64,000 nt of DNA from Nocardioides sp. Root122 (GCF_001425025.1 NZ_LMDE01000015.1:124001-188000); one strand, 5' to 3'. Shown: positions 53,938-62,126, numbered from the stretch's first letter. Translations and numbers: made by a program. The notes: a model not told the origin generated them from the sequence alone.

Positions 53938-54570
53938 ATGGCCCGCCTGCCGCTCCCCCCGCCGCGCCCGATCGTGCACCCGTTGCGCACGGCGGACCCC
54001 GCCCGCAGCACCATCCGCCGGCTGCCGCACCGCCGGATGCGGGTCACGATCGACCACGAGCCCCTCGCCGGGGTCACCCCGGGCATGCTGCTCTGGTGGT
54101 TCCAGCACATCGGCGACCCGATCTCCTACGCCGGTGAGGAGATGTCCGGCTACCTGGCGTGGCACCCGCTCGACCACATCCGCTGGGAGCTGGCCCGCCC
54201 GGCGCCGGGTGGCGGCGCCGCGGAGGGTGCCCGCTACCGCATCGTCGAGGCGTTCGGCCGTAGGGACGACTGCTACGTCGACTCGGTCGAGCGCGTCGAG
54301 AAGCTCGACGCCACCGGCATCCGCCTGGTGCGCCGCGTGGCGGGGATCCAGGTGTTCCAGCTCGAGCACACCTGGTCGGCCGGTCGCGACGGCACCCACT
54401 ACGTCAGCGTCATGGACCTGGGGTCCGGCTCGCGGCTGATGACGCCGGCGAACCACTACCTGACGTCCCGCGTCTTCCCCGAGGCGATGGCGCGGGCCTG
54501 GGTGGTGCACAACGAGGTCGGCGTCCTCGAGCACCTCCTGCCCGGGCTCGCGCCGCGAGAGGTCGGCTAG
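53938..54570 (+). CDS. DAPG hydrolase (PhlG)-like protein
   Basis: 210 residues. RVTIDHEPLAGVTPGMLLWWFQHI, YLAWHPLDHIRWEL and, near the end, VVHNEVGVLEHLLPGLA resemble the zinc-dependent DAPG hydrolase family (PhlG), in which His and Glu of these segments bind zinc and cleave a C-C bond of acylated phloroglucinols. Close relatives outside phl clusters act on unknown aromatic substrates. Its TAG stop interlocks with the TAG stop of the opposing gene (CTAG at 54567-54570). Confidence 0.75.
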   Translation: MARLPLPPPRPIVHPLRTADPARSTIRRLPHRRMRVTIDHEPLAGVTPGMLLWWFQHIGDPISYAGEEMSGYLAWHPLDHIRWELARPAPGGGAAEGARYRIVEAFGRRDDCYVDSVERVEKLDATGIRLVRRVAGIQVFQLEHTWSAGRDGTHYVSVMDLGSGSRLMTPANHYLTSRVFPEAMARAWVVHNEVGVLEHLLPGLAPREVG

Positions 54571-54847
54571 ACCGCGATCACCACCAGTGCGACGGCCGGC
54601 AGCACGGTTGACGCCACGGTCCCGCGGATGCTGCCCCCGCGTGGCAGCCAGTAGCCGAGCAGGTCCGCGAGCCCCATGGCGAGCGACGCCAGCAACATGT
54701 AGACGCAGGCGACCACGACCACCGTGGTGCCCGTGTCGGCGTCGACGCGGTTGACCATCCACAGTCCCACGAGCGTGCCTGCGCCGGCGCGACCGCGAGC
54801 AGGACCACGGCGGAGAGCCCTGCGGCGAGCTGGGCGAGCAGGTCCAT
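54567..54847 (-). pseudogene. small membrane protein gene with apparent frameshift
   Basis: ATG 54847 has a strong GGAGG 6-7 bases upstream and starts MDLLAQLAAGLSAVVLLAV. After about residue 20 the hydrophobic sequence continues in the next frame as GAGTLVGLWMVNRV, VVVVACVYMLLASLAMGLADLLG and TVASTVLPAVALVVIAV, ending at TAG 54567. The total length of 281 bases is one short of a multiple of three, so a single base is missing near 54785-54795 in a GC run. With it restored the product would be about 93 residues with three helices. Sequencing error or recent mutation; it follows the methyltransferase stop by three bases. Confidence 0.65.
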
Positions 54848-54850
54848 CGC

Positions 54851-55936
54851 TCACCTCCTCGCCTCGGCCTCGACCAAGGAGATGGTCGAGATCGTCGGTA
54901 CGACGCGGGTCGTCCGGAAGCCGGCGCGGTGGAGCAGCGTGGCGAGCTCGGCCTCGGTCCGCTCCCGGCCGCCGACGAAGACCAGCATGTCGAGGTCGAG
55001 GGACTTGGCGAAGTGCGGGTCGTTGCCCGGCGGGACGACGCTCTCCATCAGCAGCAGCGTGGCGCCGTCGGGCATGTGCCGCCTGAGAGTGGTCAGGATC
55101 GCGGTCGCCCGGTCGTCGTCGAAGTCGTGCAGGACCCGGCGCAGGACGTAGAGGTCGCCGTCGTCGGGCGCGGTCTCGAAGATCGACCCCGCCTCGAGGC
55201 GGCACCGCGCGAGGACCCCGGCCTCGCGCAGGTGCGCCTCGGCCCCGGCGATCACGGACTCGCGCTCGAGGAGGACTCCCGTGGCAGCAGGAGCGGCGCC
55301 GAGCATCCGGGCGAGCAGCTGGCCGTGACCGCCGCCGATGTCGACGATCGTCGAGAACGGCGTGAAGTCGTAGGCCGCCTCGACCGTCGGCCAGTCGAGG
55401 GCGGACAGGCGCGTCATCGCGTCGTTGAACGCCGCGGCGAACTGCGGGTCCCGGTCGAGGTACTCCCACATGGGCACGCCCAGCGCCGCCTCGGCGCTCG
55501 GCGCGCCTGTCGTCACGGACTCCCACAGCCGGCCCCAGACCACCTGGTAGGCCGGGTCGCCGATCATCAGCACGACGGGTCGCATCGAGTCGTCCCGGTC
55601 CGCACGGAGCGTCGCCCCCAGCGGCGTCAGCGCGAACCGTCCGCCCGCGTCCTCGCGGAGCAGGCGCAGCGCCGCGGCGGCTCGCAGGAGGCGGTACGTC
55701 GCGTCGGCGTCGGTGCCGAGCCCGGCCGCCACCTCGGCCGCCGGCCGGGGACCGTCGGCGAGCGCGTCCGCGACGCCGAGGCGGGCGACGGCGTACACGG
55801 TGTGGGTCGCCATGAACCCGGACACCAGCTCGAGCAGGTCGACCTCGGGAGGCACCATCCGGCGCGTCAGCGACTGCAGTGCGGTCCGGACGGAGGTCGC
55901 GGCGCGGACCACGCGGACGGGCGGGAGCTTGGCCAT
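54851..55936 (-). CDS. O-methyltransferase, plant-type/ TcmN-like family
   Basis: 361 residues. N-terminal dimerisation winged helix (LLELVSGFMATHTVYAVARLGVADAL, LRLLREDAGGRFALTPLG) and SAM-binding domain with STIVDIGGGHGQLLARML, LEAGSIFETAPDDGDLYVLRRVLHDFDDDRA (seen as YVLRRVLHDFDDD) and MLVFVGGRERTEAE. Methylates hydroxyl groups on aromatic or polyketide compounds in related proteins; substrate unknown. Start ATG 55936. Divergent from a MarR regulator across two operators. Confidence 0.92.
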   Translation of the reverse strand: MAKLPPVRVVRAATSVRTALQSLTRRMVPPEVDLLELVSGFMATHTVYAVARLGVADALADGPRPAAEVAAGLGTDADATYRLLRAAAALRLLREDAGGRFALTPLGATLRADRDDSMRPVVLMIGDPAYQVVWGRLWESVTTGAPSAEAALGVPMWEYLDRDPQFAAAFNDAMTRLSALDWPTVEAAYDFTPFSTIVDIGGGHGQLLARMLGAAPAATGVLLERESVIAGAEAHLREAGVLARCRLEAGSIFETAPDDGDLYVLRRVLHDFDDDRATAILTTLRRHMPDGATLLLMESVVPPGNDPHFAKSLDLDMLVFVGGRERTEAELATLLHRAGFRTTRVVPTISTISLVEAEARR

Positions 55937-55950
55937 GAGTGCCCCTATAA

Positions 55951-55991
55951 TGGTCAGGGATACTGACCATATTGGTCAGTGAGGCTGACCA
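55951..55991. promoter_or_regulatory. two identical MarR operators between methyltransferase and marR genes
   Basis: TGGTCAG-N5-CTGACCA occurs twice with identical arms and spacing, 55951-55969 and 55973-55991, starts 22 bases apart, two turns of the helix. TATAAT at 55946-55951 is a consensus -10 box for the plus strand, directly touching the first operator. Binding of the MarR protein would close both divergent promoters. Confidence 0.88.
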
Positions 55992-56005
55992 CGTCAAGGG
56001 GTGCG

Positions 56006-56425
56006 ATGGATCTCGCGACACTCATGTACGTCTCCTACCGGGCGATGGACGAACGCGTCCTCACCGCGATGCGCGCTGCGGGCTACGACATCACGGCCGC
56101 GCAGTCGCGGATCGCCCAGCGGATCGATGACGAGGGCTCCCGGCTGACCGACCTCGCCGAGCGCGCACAGGTCACCAAGCAGACCGCGAGCCAGCTGGTG
56201 GTCGCACTGGAGCGGCAGGGCCTGGTCGAACGCGTGCCGGACCCGGCGGACGGGCGGGCGCGCCTGATCCGGTTCACCGAGCGCGGCAGGGCCGCCGCGC
56301 AGGAGGCCATGCAGGTCGTCATCGGCGTCGAGCAGGAGTGGGCCGAGCACCTCGGTCCGCGGATGACCGCCCAGCTGCGCGCCGCGCTGGCCAGGCTGCG
56401 CGAGGTGACCGACCCCTACGCCTGA
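56006..56425 (+). CDS. MarR-family transcriptional repressor
   Basis: 139 residues from ATG 56006. Winged helix with ITAAQSRIAQRIDDEGSRLTDLAERAQVTKQTASQLVVALERQGLVERVPDPADGRARLIRFTERG; the recognition helix VTKQTASQLV and the wing DPADGRARLI are typical. Likely responds to a phenolic or similar ligand and represses itself and the divergent methyltransferase through the paired operators. The last ten bases overlap the convergent acetyltransferase gene. Confidence 0.94.
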   Translation: MDLATLMYVSYRAMDERVLTAMRAAGYDITAAQSRIAQRIDDEGSRLTDLAERAQVTKQTASQLVVALERQGLVERVPDPADGRARLIRFTERGRAAAQEAMQVVIGVEQEWAEHLGPRMTAQLRAALARLREVTDPYA

Positions 56426-56853
56426 GCTGGGGGAGGAGTCCTGACCATCCACATCGTCGGGTCCGGGAGCGGCGTGAAGCCGAAGCCGGAGTAGACCCCG
56501 TGCGCGTCGCGGGTGGCGAGCAGGGTGCGCTTCACGCCGAGCGCGTCGAGGTGCTCGGCGACCGCCGCCACCAGACGCGTGCCGAGCCGCTGTCCGCGGT
56601 GCTGACGGTCGACGTACAGGTCGCACAGCCAGGCGAAGTTGGCCCGGTCGGTGACCACGCGGGCGTAGGCCACCTGCCGTCCATCGCGGGTGAAGGCGCC
56701 GTAGTTGAGCGAGTTCTCGGCGGCGGTCCCGACGGCCTCGCGGGAGCGTCCCATCGACCAGTAGGCATCGGTGCTGAGCCACCGGTGGACGAGGTCGAGG
56801 TCGACGTCGGTGGCGGCGAGGCCGGTGCGGATCTCGTGGTCGTCGGTGGTCAT
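56416..56853 (-). CDS. GNAT-family N-acetyltransferase
   Basis: 145 residues from ATG 56853, chosen because GGGAGG stands nine bases upstream; an ATG at 56862 is too close to it. GNAT fold with acetyl-CoA loop LYVDRQHRGQRLGTRLVAAV (R/Q-x-x-G-x-G/A), preceded by VAYARVVTDRANFAWLCDL and followed by LLATRDAHGVYSGFGF, where Tyr is the usual general acid. Acceptor unknown. Confidence 0.92.
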   Translation of the reverse strand: MTTDDHEIRTGLAATDVDLDLVHRWLSTDAYWSMGRSREAVGTAAENSLNYGAFTRDGRQVAYARVVTDRANFAWLCDLYVDRQHRGQRLGTRLVAAVAEHLDALGVKRTLLATRDAHGVYSGFGFTPLPDPTMWMVRTPPPAQA

Positions 56854-56917
56854 GCAGGACATCCTCCCAACGATCCGCTGCTGGACCGGGTGTCCCTGCG
56901 AGGTCGATGATGGCCCG

Positions 56918-57379
56918 ATGGGCGAAGCCGAGCTTGACCTCCAGCGCACGATCAAGGCGCCGATCGCCGACGTCTTCGACAGGCTCGCCGACGTGGAGGG
57001 TCACAACACGTGGCTCCCCCGCAAGGGCAGCATCCGGCGCTCCTCTCGCACGACGTCGCCAGGGCCGACCGGTGTCGGCACGACCTACGAGGACTCGACC
57101 CTCTTCGGCAAGGCGCCCGGCGAGGTGGTCACCTTCGACCGGCCCGAGCGGCTGGTCTACCACTGGTGGCAGAAGGCCCCGTGGGGAGCGACCCTGGCCG
57201 AGGGCTGGCCGGGCTACACGCTGACGTCGGTGGGCGAGCGCGAGACGCTCGTGCGTCACCAAGCCCAGCTGAAGACCTACGGGATCTACGGCACCGCGAC
57301 CCCGGTGATGAAGCGCATCGCGCTGCGGGAGCGCAACGCTGTGCTCGACGCGCTGGAGGCGTCGTTCCGCGAGTCCTGA
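56918..57379 (+). CDS. SRPBCC/polyketide cyclase-like ligand-binding protein
   Basis: 153 residues from ATG 56918. START/Bet v1-like fold: LQRTIKAPIADVFDRLADVEGHNTWLP is the usual first strand and helices (seen as APIADVFDRLADVE), GVGTTYEDSTLFG and the long C-terminal helix MKRIALRERNAVLDALEASF. Binds a hydrophobic ligand; no reaction predicted. Its TGA and the TAG of the convergent soxR gene touch without a gap. Confidence 0.85.
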   Translation: MGEAELDLQRTIKAPIADVFDRLADVEGHNTWLPRKGSIRRSSRTTSPGPTGVGTTYEDSTLFGKAPGEVVTFDRPERLVYHWWQKAPWGATLAEGWPGYTLTSVGERETLVRHQAQLKTYGIYGTATPVMKRIALRERNAVLDALEASFRES

Positions 57380-57859
57380 CTAGTCCGTCGTGCGTCGGGT
57401 GGGGTGCGGCTTGCGGAGCGTGTCGGGCAGCAGCTGGGCGCCCGGGCCCTGCTGGGCGGCCCAGTCGCCGGCGTTCGAGAAGGCGCACGAGCGCAGGCTC
57501 AGGCACCCGCAGCCGATGCAGCTGTCGAGGCCGCCCTTCAGCCGTTCCAGCGCAGCGATCTGGTCGTCCAGCCGGCTGCGCCAGTGCTGCGAGATGCGGT
57601 GCCAGTCGGCCTTGGTGGGCGTGCGGTTGCCCGGCAGCCGGGCGAGCTCGTCGCGGATCTCCTCGATGGTGAGTCCCACGTTGGAGGCGGCCCTGATGAA
57701 GGCCAGGCGGCGGAGCACGTTGCGCTCGAACCGACGCTGCCCACCGCCCGAGCGGTGCGCCTCGATGAGGCCCTCCGCCTCGTAGTAGCGGATGGCTGAC
57801 GCGGCGAACCCGCTGCGCCGTGAGATCTCGCCCATCGGCAGCAGGTCACGCGGATCCAT
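57380..57859 (-). CDS. soxR: redox-sensitive MerR-family regulator SoxR
   Basis: 159 residues from ATG 57859 (GTG 57865 would add two). MerR winged helix MGEISRRSGFAASAIRYYEAEGLI (split as MGEISRRSGF, SAIRYYEAEGLI), coiled-coil dimer helix, and the [2Fe-2S] cluster cysteines Cys114, Cys117, Cys119 and Cys125 in CIGCGCLSLRSC, the exact SoxR spacing. In Actinobacteria SoxR responds mainly to redox-active compounds. It is divergent from an SDR gene with a SoxR box between them. Confidence 0.96.
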   Translation of the reverse strand: MDPRDLLPMGEISRRSGFAASAIRYYEAEGLIEAHRSGGGQRRFERNVLRRLAFIRAASNVGLTIEEIRDELARLPGNRTPTKADWHRISQHWRSRLDDQIAALERLKGGLDSCIGCGCLSLRSCAFSNAGDWAAQQGPGAQLLPDTLRKPHPTRRTTD

Positions 57860-57874
57860 CAGCACCCCTTGAAC

Positions 57875-57888
57875 TCAAGTTCACTTGA
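57875..57888. promoter_or_regulatory. SoxR box
   Basis: TCAAGTTCACTTGA differs at one position from the central 14 bases of the SoxR consensus (TCAAGTTAACTTGA). It lies between soxR (start 57859, minus) and the SDR gene (start 57906, plus); TTGAAC at 57869-57874 is a possible -35 box for the SDR gene. Confidence 0.88.
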
Positions 57889-57905
57889 ACTTGAACCATC
57901 GTGCC

Positions 57906-58601
57906 ATGACAACGAACATGACGCGGGTGGCTCTCGTCACCGGAGGATCCACGGGCCTGGGGCGCGCACTGGCGAACGCACTGGTCGCAGCCGGCTGGGA
58001 CGTGCTGACCGACGGCCGGAGCGAGACGAAGTTCAAGGAGGCGGACCTCCCGGACGGTGTGACGGTGGTGGTCGGCGACCTCACCGACGCCGACCACCGG
58101 GACCGGCTCGTGGCCGAGGTGCGGGCGCGGGGGCGGCTCGACCTGCTGGTCCACAACGCGAGCACGCTCGGGCCGCTGCCGATGCGTCCGCTCGCGGAGG
58201 TCGAGATCGCCGACCTCCAGCAGGTCTGGCGCACGAACATCGGCGGCCCCCTCGTGCTGACCTCGGCGCTGTTGCCGTGGCTGCGCGAGGCCGGGGGCGT
58301 GCTCCTGTCGATCAGCTCGGACGCCGCGGTCCAGCACTACGAGACCTGGGGGCTCTACGGCGCGAGCAAGGCTGCGCTCGACCACGTCACGCTGACCTAC
58401 GCCGCCGAGGCCGGCCTCACCGGCTACGCCGTCGACCCCGGCGACATGCGCACGGCGATGCACCAGGACGCCTTCCCGGGCGAGGACATCTCCGACCGGC
58501 CGCTGCCGGAGTCGGTGGTGCCGCGGCTGCTCACCCTCGTCCAGGGCCCCGCGGAGGACCGCCCGGCCTCCGGTCGCTACCGCGCGGAGGACCTCGGATG
58601 A
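57906..58601 (+). CDS. short-chain dehydrogenase/reductase
   Basis: 231 residues from ATG 57906 (an ATG at 57918 is also possible). Cofactor motif TGGSTGLGRALA, NAS in VHNASTLG, catalytic Ser in LLSISSDAA and Tyr/Lys in YGASKAALDH, then AVDPGDMRTAM in place of the common PG motif. It is expressed from the SoxR box promoter region and its stop overlaps the QueA-like start by four bases. A SoxR-controlled NAD(P)H oxidoreductase for quinones or similar compounds is plausible. Confidence 0.92.
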   Translation: MTTNMTRVALVTGGSTGLGRALANALVAAGWDVLTDGRSETKFKEADLPDGVTVVVGDLTDADHRDRLVAEVRARGRLDLLVHNASTLGPLPMRPLAEVEIADLQQVWRTNIGGPLVLTSALLPWLREAGGVLLSISSDAAVQHYETWGLYGASKAALDHVTLTYAAEAGLTGYAVDPGDMRTAMHQDAFPGEDISDRPLPESVVPRLLTLVQGPAEDRPASGRYRAEDLG

Positions 58602-59665
58602 CCCGCCTGCGAACGACACAGCTCCGCGAGACCCCGCACACCCGGTTCTCCGCCTCGGACTTCGCGCCCCAGCCGGCCGAGGAGCGTGGCCTCGCGCGCG
58701 ACAAGGTGCGGCTGCTCGTCGGCACGCCCGACGGGATCGACCACGTGAGGTTCCGCGACCTTCCCGAGCACCTCCACCCCGGCGACGTGCTCGTGGTGAA
58801 CACCTCGGCCACGGTGAACGCCGAGGTCGACGCGACGCTCGACGGTGAGGCGGTCGTGCTCCACGTCGCGCACCGGCTCGAGGACGGCGACCGCGTCGTG
58901 GAGCTGCGCACCGCACCCGACGCCGCGCGCGCGGTCCTCGACGCCCGAGAGGGTGGCGTCGTGGTGGTGGGCGACGTACGCCTCGTGCTGCGCGAGCCGT
59001 GGCCGGGTGGCGCGCCGTCGTCGCCGAGCGGTCGCGGGAACCGGCTCTGGCGGGCAACGGTCCGCGGCGACCTCGACCGCCAGCTCGACTGGAACGGGCG
59101 CCCGATCGCCTACGGCTACCTCGACCGGCGCTACCCGCTCGACGCCTACCAGACCGTCTTCGGGACGCGGCCGGGAAGCGCGGAGATGGCCTCGGCCGGA
59201 CGGCCGTTCACCCACTCCCTCGTCACCCGCCTGGTGACCGCCGGCATCCAGGTCGCCCCGGTGACGCTGCACACCGGGGTCTCGTCGCAGGAGGCGGGCG
59301 AGGCACCCGGCCCGGAGTGGTTCGAGGTGCCACCCGCGAGCGCGCGGCTGATCAACCGGTCACGCGCGGACGGCGGACGGGTGATCGCCGTCGGCACCAC
59401 CGCCACCCGCGCAGTGGAGTCGACGGTGTCCGGGCGGCACGTGGTGGCCGGCCGCGGCTGGACCGACCGCGTCGTCACGCCCGCGGACCCGCCGCGCGTG
59501 GTCGACGGCCTCGTCACCGGCTGGCACGACCCGCTGGCCTCGCACCTCCTGCTCGTCGAGGCGGTCGCCGGTCGCGGGCTCACCCAGGCGGCGTACGACG
59601 CCGCGGTGGCAGAGGGCTACCTGTGGCACGAGTTCGGCGACTCGGCGCTCCTGCTCCGGCGCTGA
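58598..59665 (+). CDS. QueA-like S-adenosylmethionine:tRNA ribosyltransferase-isomerase family protein
   Basis: 355 residues. The family pattern is clear: RDKVRLLV near the N-terminus with HVRFRDLPEHLHPGDVLVVNTS (seen as DLPEHLHPGDVLVVNTSAT), GRPIAYGYLDRRYPLDAYQTVFG, MASAGRPFTHSLVTRLVTAG and VIAVGTTATRAVES. Genuine QueA makes epoxyqueuosine in tRNA; here no tgt or other queuosine gene is near, and the gene is coupled to an SDR behind soxR. It may be an actinobacterial QueA paralogue with another substrate. Confidence 0.88.
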   Translation: MTRLRTTQLRETPHTRFSASDFAPQPAEERGLARDKVRLLVGTPDGIDHVRFRDLPEHLHPGDVLVVNTSATVNAEVDATLDGEAVVLHVAHRLEDGDRVVELRTAPDAARAVLDAREGGVVVVGDVRLVLREPWPGGAPSSPSGRGNRLWRATVRGDLDRQLDWNGRPIAYGYLDRRYPLDAYQTVFGTRPGSAEMASAGRPFTHSLVTRLVTAGIQVAPVTLHTGVSSQEAGEAPGPEWFEVPPASARLINRSRADGGRVIAVGTTATRAVESTVSGRHVVAGRGWTDRVVTPADPPRVVDGLVTGWHDPLASHLLLVEAVAGRGLTQAAYDAAVAEGYLWHEFGDSALLLRR

Positions 59666-59718
59666 AACTGGCCTTGGGGGGTGGACGACCCGGGGGGAGG
59701 CTGAGGCAGGCTCTGCTC

Positions 59719-60426
59719 GTGACGCACTCGACGAGCCACCGTGCGGTGGCACGCACCCTCGCGGCCGCATGGGCCGTCCTCGTCCTGGCCGTGCTGGCGG
59801 TCGGCTGGCTCATCACCGGGCCGCTCGAGGGCAGCGTGGACCCGTGGGACGACAGCGTGGAGCGCAGCATCGCCGCCGAGCGCACCTCCGACCTCGACGT
59901 GGCCGCCGCCATCGGCAGCGGCATCGCGGACACGATCGTCGGCGTCGGGATCGCCGTGGTGGTGGCCGGCCTGGCCGCCTGGCGGCTGCGATCGTGGCGG
60001 CCCGTCGTCTACTTCACGGTCCTGGTCGGTGGCTACCTGGCGCTCTACGTCATCGTCACCCACCTCGTCACCCGCGACCGGCCGCCGGTGAAGATCCTCG
60101 ACCCCGGCCTGATCCCCGACCACAGCTTCCCGTCGGGGCACGTGGCCACCTCGATCGTCGTCTACGGCGGCATCGCGCTCTGGGTCGCGGCGGTCGCGCC
60201 GGGCTGGCGCAGGTGGACGTGGCCGCTCTTCCTCGCGCCGCTCGTCGTCGCGCCCTCCCGGCTCTACCAGGGCGCGCACCACCCGACCGACGTGCTCACC
60301 AGCCTCGTCTTCGCGACCGTGTGGCTCCTCGTGGTGTCGCGCTTCCTGCTGCCGGAGCGCGTGACCGAGGCGGCTCAGAACTCCGAGGTGCCCCGCAGCG
60401 CCCGCGGCCTGCCGTCCGGGTCGTAG
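59719..60426 (+). CDS. PAP2-family membrane phosphatase
   Basis: 235 residues from GTG 59719, six helices. The three PAP2 motifs are TRDRPPVKI (the first Lys of the usual K-x6-RP is not seen), HSFPSGHVATS and SRLYQGAHHPTDVL, with catalytic His in the last two, placed to the outer face. Dephosphorylates phosphatidate, undecaprenyl diphosphate or similar lipids. The 3' end overlaps the convergent phospholipase D gene by 52 bases. Confidence 0.92.
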   Translation: MTHSTSHRAVARTLAAAWAVLVLAVLAVGWLITGPLEGSVDPWDDSVERSIAAERTSDLDVAAAIGSGIADTIVGVGIAVVVAGLAAWRLRSWRPVVYFTVLVGGYLALYVIVTHLVTRDRPPVKILDPGLIPDHSFPSGHVATSIVVYGGIALWVAAVAPGWRRWTWPLFLAPLVVAPSRLYQGAHHPTDVLTSLVFATVWLLVVSRFLLPERVTEAAQNSEVPRSARGLPSGS

Positions 60427-61829
60427 GCGAGCCGGTAGGCGGGCCCGGCCCACAGCGCCGTACGACGTGACAGCCGGGGCGGCTCGTGCCGGCTGATCCG
60501 GCTGCCGGGTGCGCCGAGGCGTGAGGTCCACAGCCCGATCGGGTCGTCGACGTCGGCGAGGCGCTCGTCGTCGGGCATCCCGAGGTGCTCGGCCCACAGC
60601 GAGGTGCGCAGGCCGCGCGGCAGCTCGCCATCGGGGTCGACGATCGCGCAGGTCAGCTCGGAGTCGTGGGTCCACGAGCGCAGGTTGAGGTTGTCGGAGC
60701 CGATGGTCATCCACGCGTCGTCGACGATGCAGACCTTGGCGTGCACGTAGATCGGCGTACCTGCGGCGTTCTCGAGGTCGAACATGCTGAACCTGTCGCC
60801 GCCCGCCTCGCGCAGGAGGTCCCAGGCCACCCGCTGGCCGTAGTGCACAGGCGGGCCCCCGAACCGGCCCTCGTCCTCGCTGAAGCGCGGGACGACCGCG
60901 ATCACCTGCAGGTCGGGCTCGCGGCGCAGCGCATCCGCGAGCGTGCCGGCGACGACGTCGGACCAGAAGTACTGGTCCTCGATGTAGATCAGCCGACGCG
61001 CGCGCTGGAAGGCCCGGGTGTAGGCCCGCGCGATCGATCGCTCGCCGTCGGGAGCGAAGGGGTAGCGCGGGCGCTTCGCGGGATAGGTGCGCAGGACCTG
61101 CACCTGGTGCCGGCCGGCCGCAGGCGGCGGGTCCCAGCGCTCCGGCAGCCGCTCCGGGCGGCGAGGCATCCGCACGACCCGGTGCGCGACCGCCCGGTAG
61201 GGGTTGCGGTGGTCGAGCGGCGTCGGGTCGTCCCACCGCTCGGTGAAGGTGTCGAGCACGTGCGCGACGGCCGGGCCGCGGATCTCGGCCATCACGTCGT
61301 GCCAGGGCGGGGCGTCGCCGTACCGGTCGTCGAGCGGTGCCGCCTGAGGGTCGCCGCCGTGCTCGGCGTCGTCGCGCCGGCTGTAGCAGAGGTCGATCCC
61401 GCCGACGAAGGCCACGTCCTCCTCGGGCCGGCCCTTGCGGCGTACGACGAACAGCTTCTGGTGGTGCGAGCCGCCCCACTTGACCCGCTCGTCGAGCAGC
61501 GCCTCGCCGCCACACTCGTTGATGATCCGTCCCAGGTGTCCGTTCTCCTCGCCGTTGAGCTGCCCGGGGTGCGAGCGCCACATGAGGGCGCGCACCTCGA
61601 CGTCCCGTCCGGCGGCCGCGCGGAGCAGCTCCGCGACCGTCGGGCCGTCCTCGGTCAGCCTCTCGTCGGCGTCGCCGCGCCAGTCGGTGAAGAAGACCCG
61701 GTCACCGGCACCGGTGGCCTCGATCAGCTCGACGAGGCGGGCGAAGTACTCCGCGCCGTGCACGCGCGGCACCACCAGGTTGCCGGACGTCCACGGGCGT
61801 TCCGACTCGGGCAGGAACCACTCGCTCAC
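60375..61829 (-). CDS. phospholipase D-family protein
   Basis: 484 residues from GTG 61829. Two PLD domains: first motif GSHHQKLFVVRR with FVGGIDLCYSRRD downstream, second VHAKVCIVDDAWMTIGSDNLNLRSW, a full HxKx4D motif. In the first copy the residue after HxKx4 is Arg rather than Asp. EDQYFWSD and the ending with the GTPxYVHAK context resemble eukaryotic-type PLD and cardiolipin synthase relatives. No signal peptide. Hydrolysis or transfer of a phosphodiester is likely. Confidence 0.9.
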   Translation of the reverse strand: MSEWFLPESERPWTSGNLVVPRVHGAEYFARLVELIEATGAGDRVFFTDWRGDADERLTEDGPTVAELLRAAAGRDVEVRALMWRSHPGQLNGEENGHLGRIINECGGEALLDERVKWGGSHHQKLFVVRRKGRPEEDVAFVGGIDLCYSRRDDAEHGGDPQAAPLDDRYGDAPPWHDVMAEIRGPAVAHVLDTFTERWDDPTPLDHRNPYRAVAHRVVRMPRRPERLPERWDPPPAAGRHQVQVLRTYPAKRPRYPFAPDGERSIARAYTRAFQRARRLIYIEDQYFWSDVVAGTLADALRREPDLQVIAVVPRFSEDEGRFGGPPVHYGQRVAWDLLREAGGDRFSMFDLENAAGTPIYVHAKVCIVDDAWMTIGSDNLNLRSWTHDSELTCAIVDPDGELPRGLRTSLWAEHLGMPDDERLADVDDPIGLWTSRLGAPGSRISRHEPPRLSRRTALWAGPAYRLAYDPDGRPRALRGTSEF

Positions 61830-61884
61830 CCCTGCAGGCTCCCAGCCTCGGCCCGTCCCGTCGACGGTGTGCCACCCTCAGGGC

Positions 61885-62100
61885 GTGGTTGCCGCAGCTC
61901 GTGCCCTGACCCCGGAGACCCTCGGCGCGTGGCTCGTGCCGCTCGAGGAGCCGCTCCTGCGCGCGGAGCTCCTGGGGCGCCCGGACCTGTCGTCGCTGGA
62001 GGTCCTGCGGATGCCTGCCGGCAGCAACCCGTCCTTCGTCACCCCCGCCCAGCTCGCCGTGCTCGCCTCGATGAACGAGGAGCTGGCCCGGCCCGTGTGA
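61885..62100 (+). CDS. small hypothetical protein
   Basis: 71 residues from GTG 61885: VVAAARALTPETLGAWLVP, then LLGRPDLSSLEVLRMPAGS and PAQLAVLASMNEELARPV. Third positions are almost all G/C and composition is protein-like, but no family or ribosome binding site is recognised. It fills the space between the phospholipase D gene and nirB. Confidence 0.4.
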   Translation: MVAAARALTPETLGAWLVPLEEPLLRAELLGRPDLSSLEVLRMPAGSNPSFVTPAQLAVLASMNEELARPV

Positions 62101-62126
62101 GGTCGTGCCGCCCAGTTTTCACAGCC

